44,493 bases of DNA from Sphingobacteriia bacterium 24-36-13 (GTDB lineage Bacteria > Bacteroidota > Bacteroidia > Chitinophagales > Chitinophagaceae): assembly GCA_002281875.1 (NCBI GenBank), contig NCHN01000024.1, forward strand, positions 1 through 44,493, written 5' to 3'. The first letter of the stretch is position 1, and each line of letters begins with the position of its first letter. The notes under the pieces were generated by a model, which made no database searches, was not told the DNA's origin, and saw only the letters and a list, made by a program, of their open reading frames with translations. Below are positions 18,630 to 25,419 of this stretch, one piece after another. A program made the position numbers and the translations under genes.

Positions 18630-20804
18630 TTAATAGTTCATAGCTAATCCAATCCCAAATCCCATATCACTATCATAATGAATGCGCATACCGGCATTTT
18701 TAGCTAGGATATAGTTTGTAGACAACATATATTCCTTATCGGAGTTAATCATAAAAGCAGCCCTAATTCTTTTTGATATAGGAATATCCTCTCGTTTAAG
18801 TTGCACACGCAAATAACCAGTGTGATATACTTCGGTTTGCAAGGTCACCAACATAGGTAAGGTATAAGCAATACCTAAACTCATTTGAGTGCGTACATCT
18901 TTTGTATTTTTTTGTCGAAAAATATTTTGCTCTACTGCATGAATACCCTGTTTTCTGTATCTCCAATCAAATCCAATAAATGGCATTAACCACTGCATTC
19001 TACCTATATACCTGCCAATATGTGTTTCGCTCTCATAGCCATGCATATCATTGTACCCCAAACGCCATTCAGTAGAAATACTCCATCGAGTATTTTGCAA
19101 CATCGCCATCCCATCATTCCCATTAGTAGCAAAATCATTTTGTGTCATAAAGTGGAAGGGATTGCTTTCTTTTTGAAGTTGTTTATAAGCCCATTTTTTA
19201 TTCGGCAATAATGGATTATCCTTTTGCTTATCATAACTAAAAACACGATTCATTCCAGCCATCATATGATAAAGTATATGACAATGAAAGAACCAATCAC
19301 CTTCGGTATTTGCTTCAAATTCGATGGTGTCCGTTTCCATAGGCATAATGTCTAACACATTTTTCAATGGAGCATAATCTCCTTGTCCATTAATTATTCT
19401 AAAATCATGGCCATGCAAATGCATAGGATGACGCATCATTGAATTATTGTACAAAGTAATCCGGACAATTTCTCCTTTTTTTATTAAAATTTTATCGGAC
19501 TCTGCAAGTACTTTATTATCCATACTCCACACATACCTGTTCATATTACCTGTTAATTCAAAATGCAGATCTTTTCTGGGAATATTTGAACTAAAATTGG
19601 TTTTGATTGGAGATTTAAGTTTAGTATAGTTCAATGTGTTAAGCGTATTTTCTTCTGCATACATTACAGAATTCATATCCATTTTCTGCATGCTCATATC
19701 CATGCCCATTGCATCCATTTCTCCATTCATCTTCATCATATCATTCATCATCTGCATTCCTTCAAAATAATTCAGTTTTGCAAGTGGCTTAGCAAATACT
19801 TTAGTCCCTGATCCTAAAAAAAATGAAGCAGACTTGATGCGGTCTTCAGATGTAACCAAAAGCTCGTAAGCATTTCCACCAACTGGGATAGTTACTAAAA
19901 TGTCATAGGTTTCAGATACACCAATAATCAATCGATCAACTTCAAAAGGAACTACATCATTTCCATCATTGGCTACCACAGTTATTGGACCACCCCCATA
20001 ATTAACCCAGAAGTAAGTAGAAGCGCCGCCATTTGAGATACGAAGCCTTATTTTATCGCCGGCTTTAAATGAAGACAAATTACTTGTGGTTTTTCCATTT
20101 ATCAGTACAGCATCATAATAAATATCGCTTACGTCCATTGCCAGCATTCTCTTCCACTCATTGTTTAGTTTAGTTTTAAAATGACCTGAACGAATTGCTT
20201 CAGCATAACTTTGGGTAGTTCCCTTTTTAATAGCAAACCAATCAGAAGCATTGTGTAACAATCGATGAACATTTTCAGGCTTAAAGTTAGTCCACTCACT
20301 CAATATGATTGGGATAGCGGGCAAATCATCAATCCCTTTTCTAAAGCTTGAATCAGTATCGCTCTTGTTTAATATTAAAGAGCCATACATACCAATTTGT
20401 TCCTGTAATCCACTATGGCTGTGATACCAATGTGTTCCATTTTGAATAATGGGGAAGCGATATAAATGCTTACTTCCAGGTTCAATAGGCATCTGAGTTA
20501 AAAATGGAACACCATCTTCTATATTGGGCAAGAACAAACCATGCCAATGAAGTGAAGTAGATTCATTCAATAGATTATGAACTACTATTTCAGCAGTATC
20601 GCCTTCAGTAAATGTAAGCGTTGGCATTGGAATTTGCCCATTTACAGCTATTGCTCTTTTTGCTTTACTCGCAAAATTGACAATGGTATCTTTAACATAC
20701 AAATCATATCTAACTACTTTTTGTGCAACTACCAAGGTTGTTATCAAAACAAACAATAAGCTAACAATTAACTTATAAGAGCAATAAAAAGTAGTAGACT
20801 TCAT
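18630..20804 (-). CDS. Copper-resistance multicopper oxidase (CopA-like) with Met-rich loop and C-terminal extra domain
   Basis: A secreted cuproxidase, probably oxidising Cu(I) in the periplasm. A signal peptide occupies about residues 1-28. Copper ligands are HWHG (86-89), HWYHSH (125-130), HPMHLHGH (459-466) and HCHILYHMMAGM (507-518), so the type 1, 2 and 3 sites are complete. A Met-rich segment (about 350-382) resembles the copper-binding inserts of CopA and CueO. After the oxidase ends (about 530), some 155 residues of alternating strands follow, with GYESETHIGRYIGR near 589. These resemble the CopB outer-membrane copper protein, so this may be a CopA-CopB-like fusion. It is last in a copper operon, 8 bp after the DUF2911 gene. 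Confidence 0.93.
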   Translation of the reverse strand: MKSTTFYCSYKLIVSLLFVLITTLVVAQKVVRYDLYVKDTIVNFASKAKRAIAVNGQIPMPTLTFTEGDTAEIVVHNLLNESTSLHWHGLFLPNIEDGVPFLTQMPIEPGSKHLYRFPIIQNGTHWYHSHSGLQEQIGMYGSLILNKSDTDSSFRKGIDDLPAIPIILSEWTNFKPENVHRLLHNASDWFAIKKGTTQSYAEAIRSGHFKTKLNNEWKRMLAMDVSDIYYDAVLINGKTTSNLSSFKAGDKIRLRISNGGASTYFWVNYGGGPITVVANDGNDVVPFEVDRLIIGVSETYDILVTIPVGGNAYELLVTSEDRIKSASFFLGSGTKVFAKPLAKLNYFEGMQMMNDMMKMNGEMDAMGMDMSMQKMDMNSVMYAEENTLNTLNYTKLKSPIKTNFSSNIPRKDLHFELTGNMNRYVWSMDNKVLAESDKILIKKGEIVRITLYNNSMMRHPMHLHGHDFRIINGQGDYAPLKNVLDIMPMETDTIEFEANTEGDWFFHCHILYHMMAGMNRVFSYDKQKDNPLLPNKKWAYKQLQKESNPFHFMTQNDFATNGNDGMAMLQNTRWSISTEWRLGYNDMHGYESETHIGRYIGRMQWLMPFIGFDWRYRKQGIHAVEQNIFRQKNTKDVRTQMSLGIAYTLPMLVTLQTEVYHTGYLRVQLKREDIPISKRIRAAFMINSDKEYMLSTNYILAKNAGMRIHYDSDMGFGIGLAMNY

Positions 20805-20812
20805 GTTACAAG

Positions 20813-21367
20813 CTATTTAACGTTTTGAAACGGCAGAATAACCGTTAGTAACTCCCAACTTACTTCAATATTACCTTTATCACTTGAAGTTCTTACCACT
20901 TTATATGTAAGAGATTCAGTAATATCCTTGTTCACTATTGGCTTAACCGTAACACGAACGATATCATTTTCTACTTTATAGGCGTCAGCCAAATGCATAT
21001 CCCAATCTTTACTTAAAATGAGTATCCATTCTTCCTTATTGGGGATTGTGAAAAATCCATATTTACCTTTTGGTATAAGTTTACCAGCTATTTGCACATC
21101 ACTAGAAAATTCTATCCAAGTAGCTTTATGTGCACCAGTGGCCCAAACTTGACCATATGCAACTAAACCATTCCAAATATTCCTTCCTCTAACACTTGGT
21201 GAACCATAATCAATATGCACGTGGTTTTTCCCTACAAGAGCCATTGCAGAACGGCGTGGACTTTTTGCTTTCACAACTGTATCAGCACTAGTCTGATGAT
21301 TTTCGTGTTGTGCATTCGTACTAATCGTAATCAATAAAGTAAAAAATAAAAATAATAAACTACGCAT
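20813..21367 (-). CDS. DUF2911 family secreted protein
   Basis: A 184-aa exported protein with a signal peptide ending about TNAQ (residue 19) and a following His-rich stretch (HENHQTS). The body matches the DUF2911 pattern: RRSAMALVGKNHVHIDYGSPSVRGRNIWNGLVAYGQVW, then WATGAHKATWIEFSSDV, and KGKYGFFTIP. The molecular function of DUF2911 is not known. Here it lies between an HMA-domain membrane protein and the multicopper oxidase with 8-9 bp gaps. A periplasmic role in copper handling is a reasonable inference, not shown. Confidence 0.88.
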   Translation of the reverse strand: MRSLLFLFFTLLITISTNAQHENHQTSADTVVKAKSPRRSAMALVGKNHVHIDYGSPSVRGRNIWNGLVAYGQVWATGAHKATWIEFSSDVQIAGKLIPKGKYGFFTIPNKEEWILILSKDWDMHLADAYKVENDIVRVTVKPIVNKDITESLTYKVVRTSSDKGNIEVSWELLTVILPFQNVK

Positions 21368-21376
21368 ATGATTTTT

Positions 21377-22096
21377 TTAATTGTAAAAATGATAAAGTAA
21401 CATCCAAACACTCATACCAATCATTAATAAATCTTCAATAATAGTAATCGTACTCATTGGTAAGTTAAATACTGCTCCTAAACAAGCGCACTGAATTTGT
21501 TTTTTATTCAATACAGACTGCAATACACCAATAATACTGATTCCCATTACTAAGAAAGTAACTGAATTGGTAATAACAACGTTAAAGTTAAGCAAAAAAG
21601 CTAGGCCAAGTGCTAATTCAATAAAAGGATAAATATATGCCCATCCATTAAAACGTTTAGCTACTATATCATACATCTGATAGCTTTCTGCAAATCCTTT
21701 AAGATTTAACAATTTAAAAAAAGAGAACACCAAAAAGAAAGCAGCCATAAAATATTGCATCCATTGCATCCAATCAAAAACTGAATTAGTAAATTGAATT
21801 AATAATGTTGAACTAGCTATGTAAATAAAAATTAATAAAACAGGCTTGTATGTTTCAAACCAACTTTTGGCTTGTTCTGTCATTTCTGAATGACTTAGCG
21901 CTGTAATTTGGTATTTAGGATCTAAAGCGCTTTGAAAAGTATTCAAAGAAATATGCTTATCCATAGTAATTGTTGCTGAGCTCAATTCTTTAGAAACTTC
22001 AACTTCGGTTACAAAGGGAACCATTAACAAGGCAGATTTAACTTTAGCAACACAGTTCCCACAGGTCATTCCTGTAATTTGATATTGATGTACCAT
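21377..22096 (-). CDS. HMA-domain membrane protein (N-terminal CxxC copper-binding domain, C-terminal MauE/DoxX-like membrane domain)
   Basis: An N-terminal heavy-metal-associated domain with the metal-binding GMTCGNC is followed by about four membrane segments (from about residue 83 on). A Cys pair lies near the end (QIQCACLGAVFNLP), as in MauE/MerT-like proteins. This suggests metal capture and handover at the inner membrane, and context points to copper. I prefer the ATG at 22096 (MVHQYQITGMTCGN); an in-frame ATG at 22117 would add seven residues. It heads the three-gene copper operon. A perfect dyad at 22164-22182 lies 68 bp upstream and is a candidate operator. Confidence 0.85.
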   Translation of the reverse strand: MVHQYQITGMTCGNCVAKVKSALLMVPFVTEVEVSKELSSATITMDKHISLNTFQSALDPKYQITALSHSEMTEQAKSWFETYKPVLLIFIYIASSTLLIQFTNSVFDWMQWMQYFMAAFFLVFSFFKLLNLKGFAESYQMYDIVAKRFNGWAYIYPFIELALGLAFLLNFNVVITNSVTFLVMGISIIGVLQSVLNKKQIQCACLGAVFNLPMSTITIIEDLLMIGMSVWMLLYHFYN

Positions 22097-22163
22097 AGTA
22101 TTTATTTTATGGTACAAAATTCAGCCAATTCAGCCCTTATATCTTTGTAGAATTATAGATATA

Positions 22164-22182
22164 ATTTGTAAGATTTACAAAT
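22164..22182. promoter_or_regulatory. Candidate operator: 19-bp perfect dyad upstream of the copper operon
   Basis: The sequence ATTTGTAA-GAT-TTACAAAT is a perfect 8-bp inverted repeat with a 3-bp centre. It lies 68 bp before the start of the HMA membrane gene and 7 bp after the end of the AraC-type regulator. A second, looser inverted repeat is next to it (TATATCT 22138-22144, AGATATA 22157-22163). Binding by the adjacent regulator is inferred from position only. Confidence 0.45.
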
Positions 22183-22188
22183 GCCAAA

Positions 22189-22749
22189 TTATAATTCATC
22201 TATATTAAATCGCTTCTTAATTTTTAAATTTTTGAAATGAGAGGGAGTTAGGCCAGTAATTTTTTTGAACTGATTACTCAAATAGGCAACACTACTATAA
22301 TTCAATGTGTATGCTATCTCACTTAGACTCATTTCATCGTACATTAAAAGTTCTTTTACTCTTTCAATCTTTTGAAGAATAAAATATTTTTCAATGGTAA
22401 TCCCTTCTACATCAGAAAAAAGGTTACTTAGAGATGAGTAGTCTGTATTCAACTTTTGGCGCAAATAGTCAGACAAATTCATACCTAATTCATTGTCTTT
22501 TTGATGAACCAACTCTCTAATCAAATTTTTGATTTGCTCAATTGTTTTCCCCCTTTTATCATCAATTATTTCAAACCCAAAACTCAATAAAAGTTCAGCA
22601 ATCTGCTTTTTCTGGGTAGTATTTATATTTTCGATTGTTTCAACTTCACCTAATTCAATAGACTTCAATGAAAACCCTAATTTTTCTAACTCGGTTTTCA
22701 CAATCAGCTTGCACCTGCCACAAACCATATTTTTAATATAGAGTTTCAC
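22189..22749 (-). CDS. AraC-type transcriptional regulator with N-terminal HMA-like CxxC domain (putative copper sensor)
   Basis: The 186-aa protein joins two parts. Residues 1-65 resemble an HMA fold with a CxxC pair (MVCGRC, Cys10 and Cys13) and the usual alternating strand-helix pattern (KLIVKTELEKLGF, ELLLSFGFEII). Residues about 85-180 form an AraC helix-turn-helix pair, with helix-turn-helix 1 around MSLSEIAYTLNYSSVAYLSNQF and the family signature KKITGLTPSHFK. It starts at GTG (22747-22749). The gene lies just upstream of the copper operon on the same strand. Metal-triggered activation of that operon is a strong contextual inference; the metal is not proven. Confidence 0.88.
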   Translation of the reverse strand: MKLYIKNMVCGRCKLIVKTELEKLGFSLKSIELGEVETIENINTTQKKQIAELLLSFGFEIIDDKRGKTIEQIKNLIRELVHQKDNELGMNLSDYLRQKLNTDYSSLSNLFSDVEGITIEKYFILQKIERVKELLMYDEMSLSEIAYTLNYSSVAYLSNQFKKITGLTPSHFKNLKIKKRFNIDEL

Positions 22750-22790
22750 GCATACTTATTTAACTAAAATTAAAAAAAGATACCAAATTA

Positions 22791-22857
22791 TTCAGGATAA
22801 CCTTTTCTTCGCTGCAATCCGTAAACGTCTTAAATGCTCAGAAAAGGTTATCCTGAA
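22791..22857. repeat. Variable-stem, conserved-core hairpin repeat, copy B1
   Basis: Perfect 17-bp arms (22791-22807 beginning TTCAGGATAACC, 22841-22857 ending GGTTATCCTGAA) enclose a 33-nt core. The core reads TTCGCTGCAATCC...GTCTTAAATGCTC, the same as in copy A1 apart from a short central gap and one base. The arm sequence is unrelated to that of any other copy. It lies 42 bp upstream of the AraC-type regulator gene and, unlike the other intact copies, does not follow a stop codon directly. Confidence 0.85.
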
Positions 22858-22869
22858 GCATTCATTACT

Positions 22870-23045
22870 GAGCATTTAAGGCTTCTATATGCTACTGCGT
22901 TGGAGTCTAGATTAAATTAGTGCTCTGGGGAAAAATTCTCCACATTTAAAACTTCAAAAAATACCTAGGAGAAAGCATTTATGAACTGTTGTATGGCATG
23001 TAAATCTTCTCATTTAAAACTACAAAAAGTGTTGCTGCATTGAGG
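22870..23045. repeat. Degenerate copies of the hairpin-repeat core (three units)
   Basis: Three decayed core copies lie in the same orientation as the 23057 copy: 22870-22905 (GAGCATTTAAGGCTTC...), 22943-22975 (CATTTAAAACTTC...) and 23011-23045 (CATTTAAAACTAC...TTGCTGCATTGAGG). The second is preceded by a left arm almost identical to that of the 23057 copy but lacks a matching right arm. With the flanking intact copies they account for most of the 397-bp gene-free stretch 22750-23146. No protein-coding gene is visible in that stretch. Confidence 0.6.
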
Positions 23046-23089
23046 TATAGATTAAATTAGTCCTCTGGGGAAAAATTCTCCACATTTAA
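22908..23089 (+). repeat. 42-bp direct repeat, 140-bp period, inside the hairpin array
   Basis: 22908-22949 and 23048-23089 are identical except for one base (G at 22922, C at 23062). The unit starts TAGATTAAATTAG and contains CTCTGGGGAAAAATTCTCCA. It covers the left arm and the first bases of the core of a hairpin element. The spacing indicates a segmental duplication of about 140 bp, after which only the right-hand copy kept a complementary right arm. Confidence 0.85.
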
Positions 23090-23139
23090 GACCTTGAAAA
23101 GGGATTGTAGTGGAGAATTTTTCAACCCCAGAGGACTAA
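23057..23139. repeat. Variable-stem, conserved-core hairpin repeat, copy B4 (3' of the photolyase)
   Basis: A 27-bp stem with a single 3-nt bulge: TTAGTCCTCTGGGG (23057-23070) pairs with CCCCAGAGGACTAA (23126-23139), and AAAAATTCTCCAC (23071-23083) pairs with GTGGAGAATTTTT (23110-23122). The loop (23084-23109, ATTTAAGACC...GGGATTGTA) is a variant of the family core. It ends 7 nt from the photolyase stop codon. In the photolyase sense direction its core has the same orientation as the copies behind mqnD and the oxidase. Confidence 0.85.
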
Positions 23140-23146
23140 ATAAAAT

Positions 23147-24460
23147 TTAAGAAGGCTTCAACGCAGCAGCATAAGTTTCAAGGACTCTTTTCCGCGCCAC
23201 TTCATGCACTACCATCGGCTGCGGATAGCCGAACGCTTGAAATTCCGGCACCCACTTTTTAATATATTTTAATTCTTTATCAAATTTCTCTGTTTGCAAA
23301 TAAGGATTAAAGACCCTAAAATAGGGAGCAGCATCACAACCGCTACTAGCAGCCCATTGCCAACCACCATTATTGGCAGACAAATCAAAGTCTAATAATT
23401 TATTGGCAAAATAAGCTTCGCCCCAACGCCAATCGATGAGTAAATGTTTAGTCAAAAACGACGCGACAATCATTCGAACACGATTGTGCATAAAACCAGT
23501 TGCATTCAATTCACGCATACCTGCATCTACAATAGGATAACCCGTTTTACCCTCACACCATTTTTTAAACTCTTCTTCGTTATTGCGCCATTTTATTTTT
23601 TCGTATTCCGCTTTAAATGCATGGCCCTTTCCTACTTTAGGGAAATGCCATAAAATCATTTGATAAAAATCTCTCCAAATTAATTCGTTCAAATAAGTTT
23701 CATTTAAACCAGCAGCAATCGTTGCAAGTGAACGAATACTCACTGTACCAAATCTTAAGTGTACACCCATTTTAGAAGTACCATTTTCCAGTGCGGGAAA
23801 ATCTCTGTTCTGGCTATACTTACGAACAATCTCTTCATTTAATTGCTTAGAAGGAAACACTGTTTCAACTTCTTCAAAATTCATTGAAGCCAAACTAGGA
23901 ATGGCAAAGGGTGATAGTTTATAAAAATTAGCAAAATATTTTTCAGTAGGATAGGCTTTCAAATAATCAGGAGTTAATTTGGCTTTCCATTTTCTTGAAT
24001 AAGGCGTAAAAACCGTGTATGGCTTACCATCATCTTTGGTTACTTCGTCCTTTTCAAAAATGACTTGGTCTTTAAATGTTTTAAAACCAATACCATTTGC
24101 AGAAAGCAAATCCGCAACAGCAGCATCTCTTTCTTGCGCATAAGGTTCATAATCGTGATTAGAAAAAACGGTTTGAACAGTATAAGTTGAAACTAGTTCA
24201 GTAAATACTTCCAAAGGCTTTCCATGAAATACCTGCATGCTACTTCCCATAGCAACCAATTCTGTTTGCATTTCAGTAATAGCCGCGTGAATAAATGCAA
24301 CACGTTTATCGGAACGATCTTGCAGTTGAGCTAGAATTGAAGTATCAAAAATAAAAATGGGTAAAACAGGCTCACCCAATTTCAATGCATGGTATAATGC
24401 TGCATTGTCTTTTAATCGTAAGTCTCTTCTGAACCAAATGATATTAATGGAAGGCTTCAT
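23147..24460 (-). CDS. Deoxyribodipyrimidine photolyase / cryptochrome family protein
   Basis: A light-driven, flavin-dependent DNA repair enzyme, or a related cryptochrome, of 437 aa. The N-terminal antenna-binding Rossmann domain begins INIIWFRRDLRLKDNAAL. The C-terminal FAD-binding helical domain includes LNELIWRDFYQMILWHFP, the segment GYPIVDAGMRELNATGFMHNRVRM, and the FAD-contact run WQWAASSGCDAAPYFRVFNP. These are features of the class I CPD photolyase group. CPD versus (6-4) activity, and the antenna, cannot be settled here. It starts at the ATG at 24460. A hairpin repeat follows its stop codon at once. Confidence 0.95.
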   Translation of the reverse strand: MKPSINIIWFRRDLRLKDNAALYHALKLGEPVLPIFIFDTSILAQLQDRSDKRVAFIHAAITEMQTELVAMGSSMQVFHGKPLEVFTELVSTYTVQTVFSNHDYEPYAQERDAAVADLLSANGIGFKTFKDQVIFEKDEVTKDDGKPYTVFTPYSRKWKAKLTPDYLKAYPTEKYFANFYKLSPFAIPSLASMNFEEVETVFPSKQLNEEIVRKYSQNRDFPALENGTSKMGVHLRFGTVSIRSLATIAAGLNETYLNELIWRDFYQMILWHFPKVGKGHAFKAEYEKIKWRNNEEEFKKWCEGKTGYPIVDAGMRELNATGFMHNRVRMIVASFLTKHLLIDWRWGEAYFANKLLDFDLSANNGGWQWAASSGCDAAPYFRVFNPYLQTEKFDKELKYIKKWVPEFQAFGYPQPMVVHEVARKRVLETYAAALKPS

Positions 24461-24534
24461 TCAACTGTTTTAGGATTTAACAGAAAAAGAAATAAAAAGT
24501 TCAACCGCGGCAGTATTCAACTGAAAGCCCAAAA

Positions 24535-25386
24535 TCATACAAACAAAGGCGCAATGATTTCTTTGTACAAATGCGGTACCAATTGATGTGAATAAGCGCT
24601 TTTACCGCATTGCTTCACCCAACGCATTCCATAAATGGCATTGGTTAAAAACACTTCAGACGCATTCAACAAATCGGAAGGGGTTACCACACCCTCATTT
24701 ATTTCATATCCCCTTTCGCGCAATTGCTTCAATACATATTTACGCATAACGCCCGACACAGGACCTTCAGACAATGCGGGTGTTTGAATCAATCCATTGG
24801 TTACTAAAAAAATATTTGCAATAGTTGCATCTGCTAAATTGCCTTGCGGATTCAATAAAACAGCATCGTTCAAGTGCTGCTCTTTCGCCCATAAAGCAGC
24901 CATCGCATAACCTAAATAATTGTTTGTTTTCAACAAAGAAAAATGATCGGCTTGCTTTACAGCAGCAGCATAAATATCAATCTCTAAACCATTTTCGTTC
25001 AACCGATTATTCATTTCATTCAAGGGCCAAGTTTGAATGAGCAAATGAGGAAAATGGTTTTGATCATCATAAATTCCTCCATCGCCTCTATAGATAGTTA
25101 CCCGAACCCTAGCCAATTGATGGTGTTGATTCTTGGCTACTAATTCATTCACCGCATTCACAATATATTCGGAAGTGAAATAAGTTGGTGGCTTAAATTT
25201 TAAAGTAGCTAAAGTGCTGAACAATCTTTCAAGATGCAACTGTTCTAATTGTATTTTCCCTTTGAACCATTTCATGGTTTCGAAAAAACCATCCCCATAC
25301 CTAAAAGATCGGTTATTAGGTGAAATCAACAGTTTGTCTTGCTTCAAAAATTTGCCATCACTAAAAAGAAATTGTGGAACTACCAT
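24535..25386 (-). CDS. Class IV aminotransferase-fold PLP enzyme (aminodeoxychorismate lyase / branched-chain aminotransferase-like)
   Basis: This fold-type IV PLP enzyme of 283 aa carries NRSFRYGDGFFETMKW near the N-terminus, the PLP Lys in LLKTNNYLGYAMAA, and NLADATIANIFLV in the cofactor phosphate region. The family includes 4-amino-4-deoxychorismate lyase (PabC, folate synthesis), D-amino-acid and branched-chain aminotransferases. The arrangement favours a PabC-like role, but this is not certain. I chose the ATG at 25386; an in-frame ATG 90 bp upstream would run into the start of the divergent Nif3-like gene. A TATCTTTG -7-like box lies at 25391-25398, so close to the ATG that the mRNA could be nearly leaderless. 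Confidence 0.85.
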   Translation of the reverse strand: MVVPQFLFSDGKFLKQDKLLISPNNRSFRYGDGFFETMKWFKGKIQLEQLHLERLFSTLATLKFKPPTYFTSEYIVNAVNELVAKNQHHQLARVRVTIYRGDGGIYDDQNHFPHLLIQTWPLNEMNNRLNENGLEIDIYAAAVKQADHFSLLKTNNYLGYAMAALWAKEQHLNDAVLLNPQGNLADATIANIFLVTNGLIQTPALSEGPVSGVMRKYVLKQLRERGYEINEGVVTPSDLLNASEVFLTNAIYGMRWVKQCGKSAYSHQLVPHLYKEIIAPLFV

Positions 25387-25419
25387 AGAACAAAGATAGA
25401 TTGAAGCTAAATTCGTACT

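Noticed and set aside
22791-23139. CRISPR array
   Set aside because: The repeats are irregularly spaced, inverted and of varying length with no unique spacers of constant size, and no cas genes are present.
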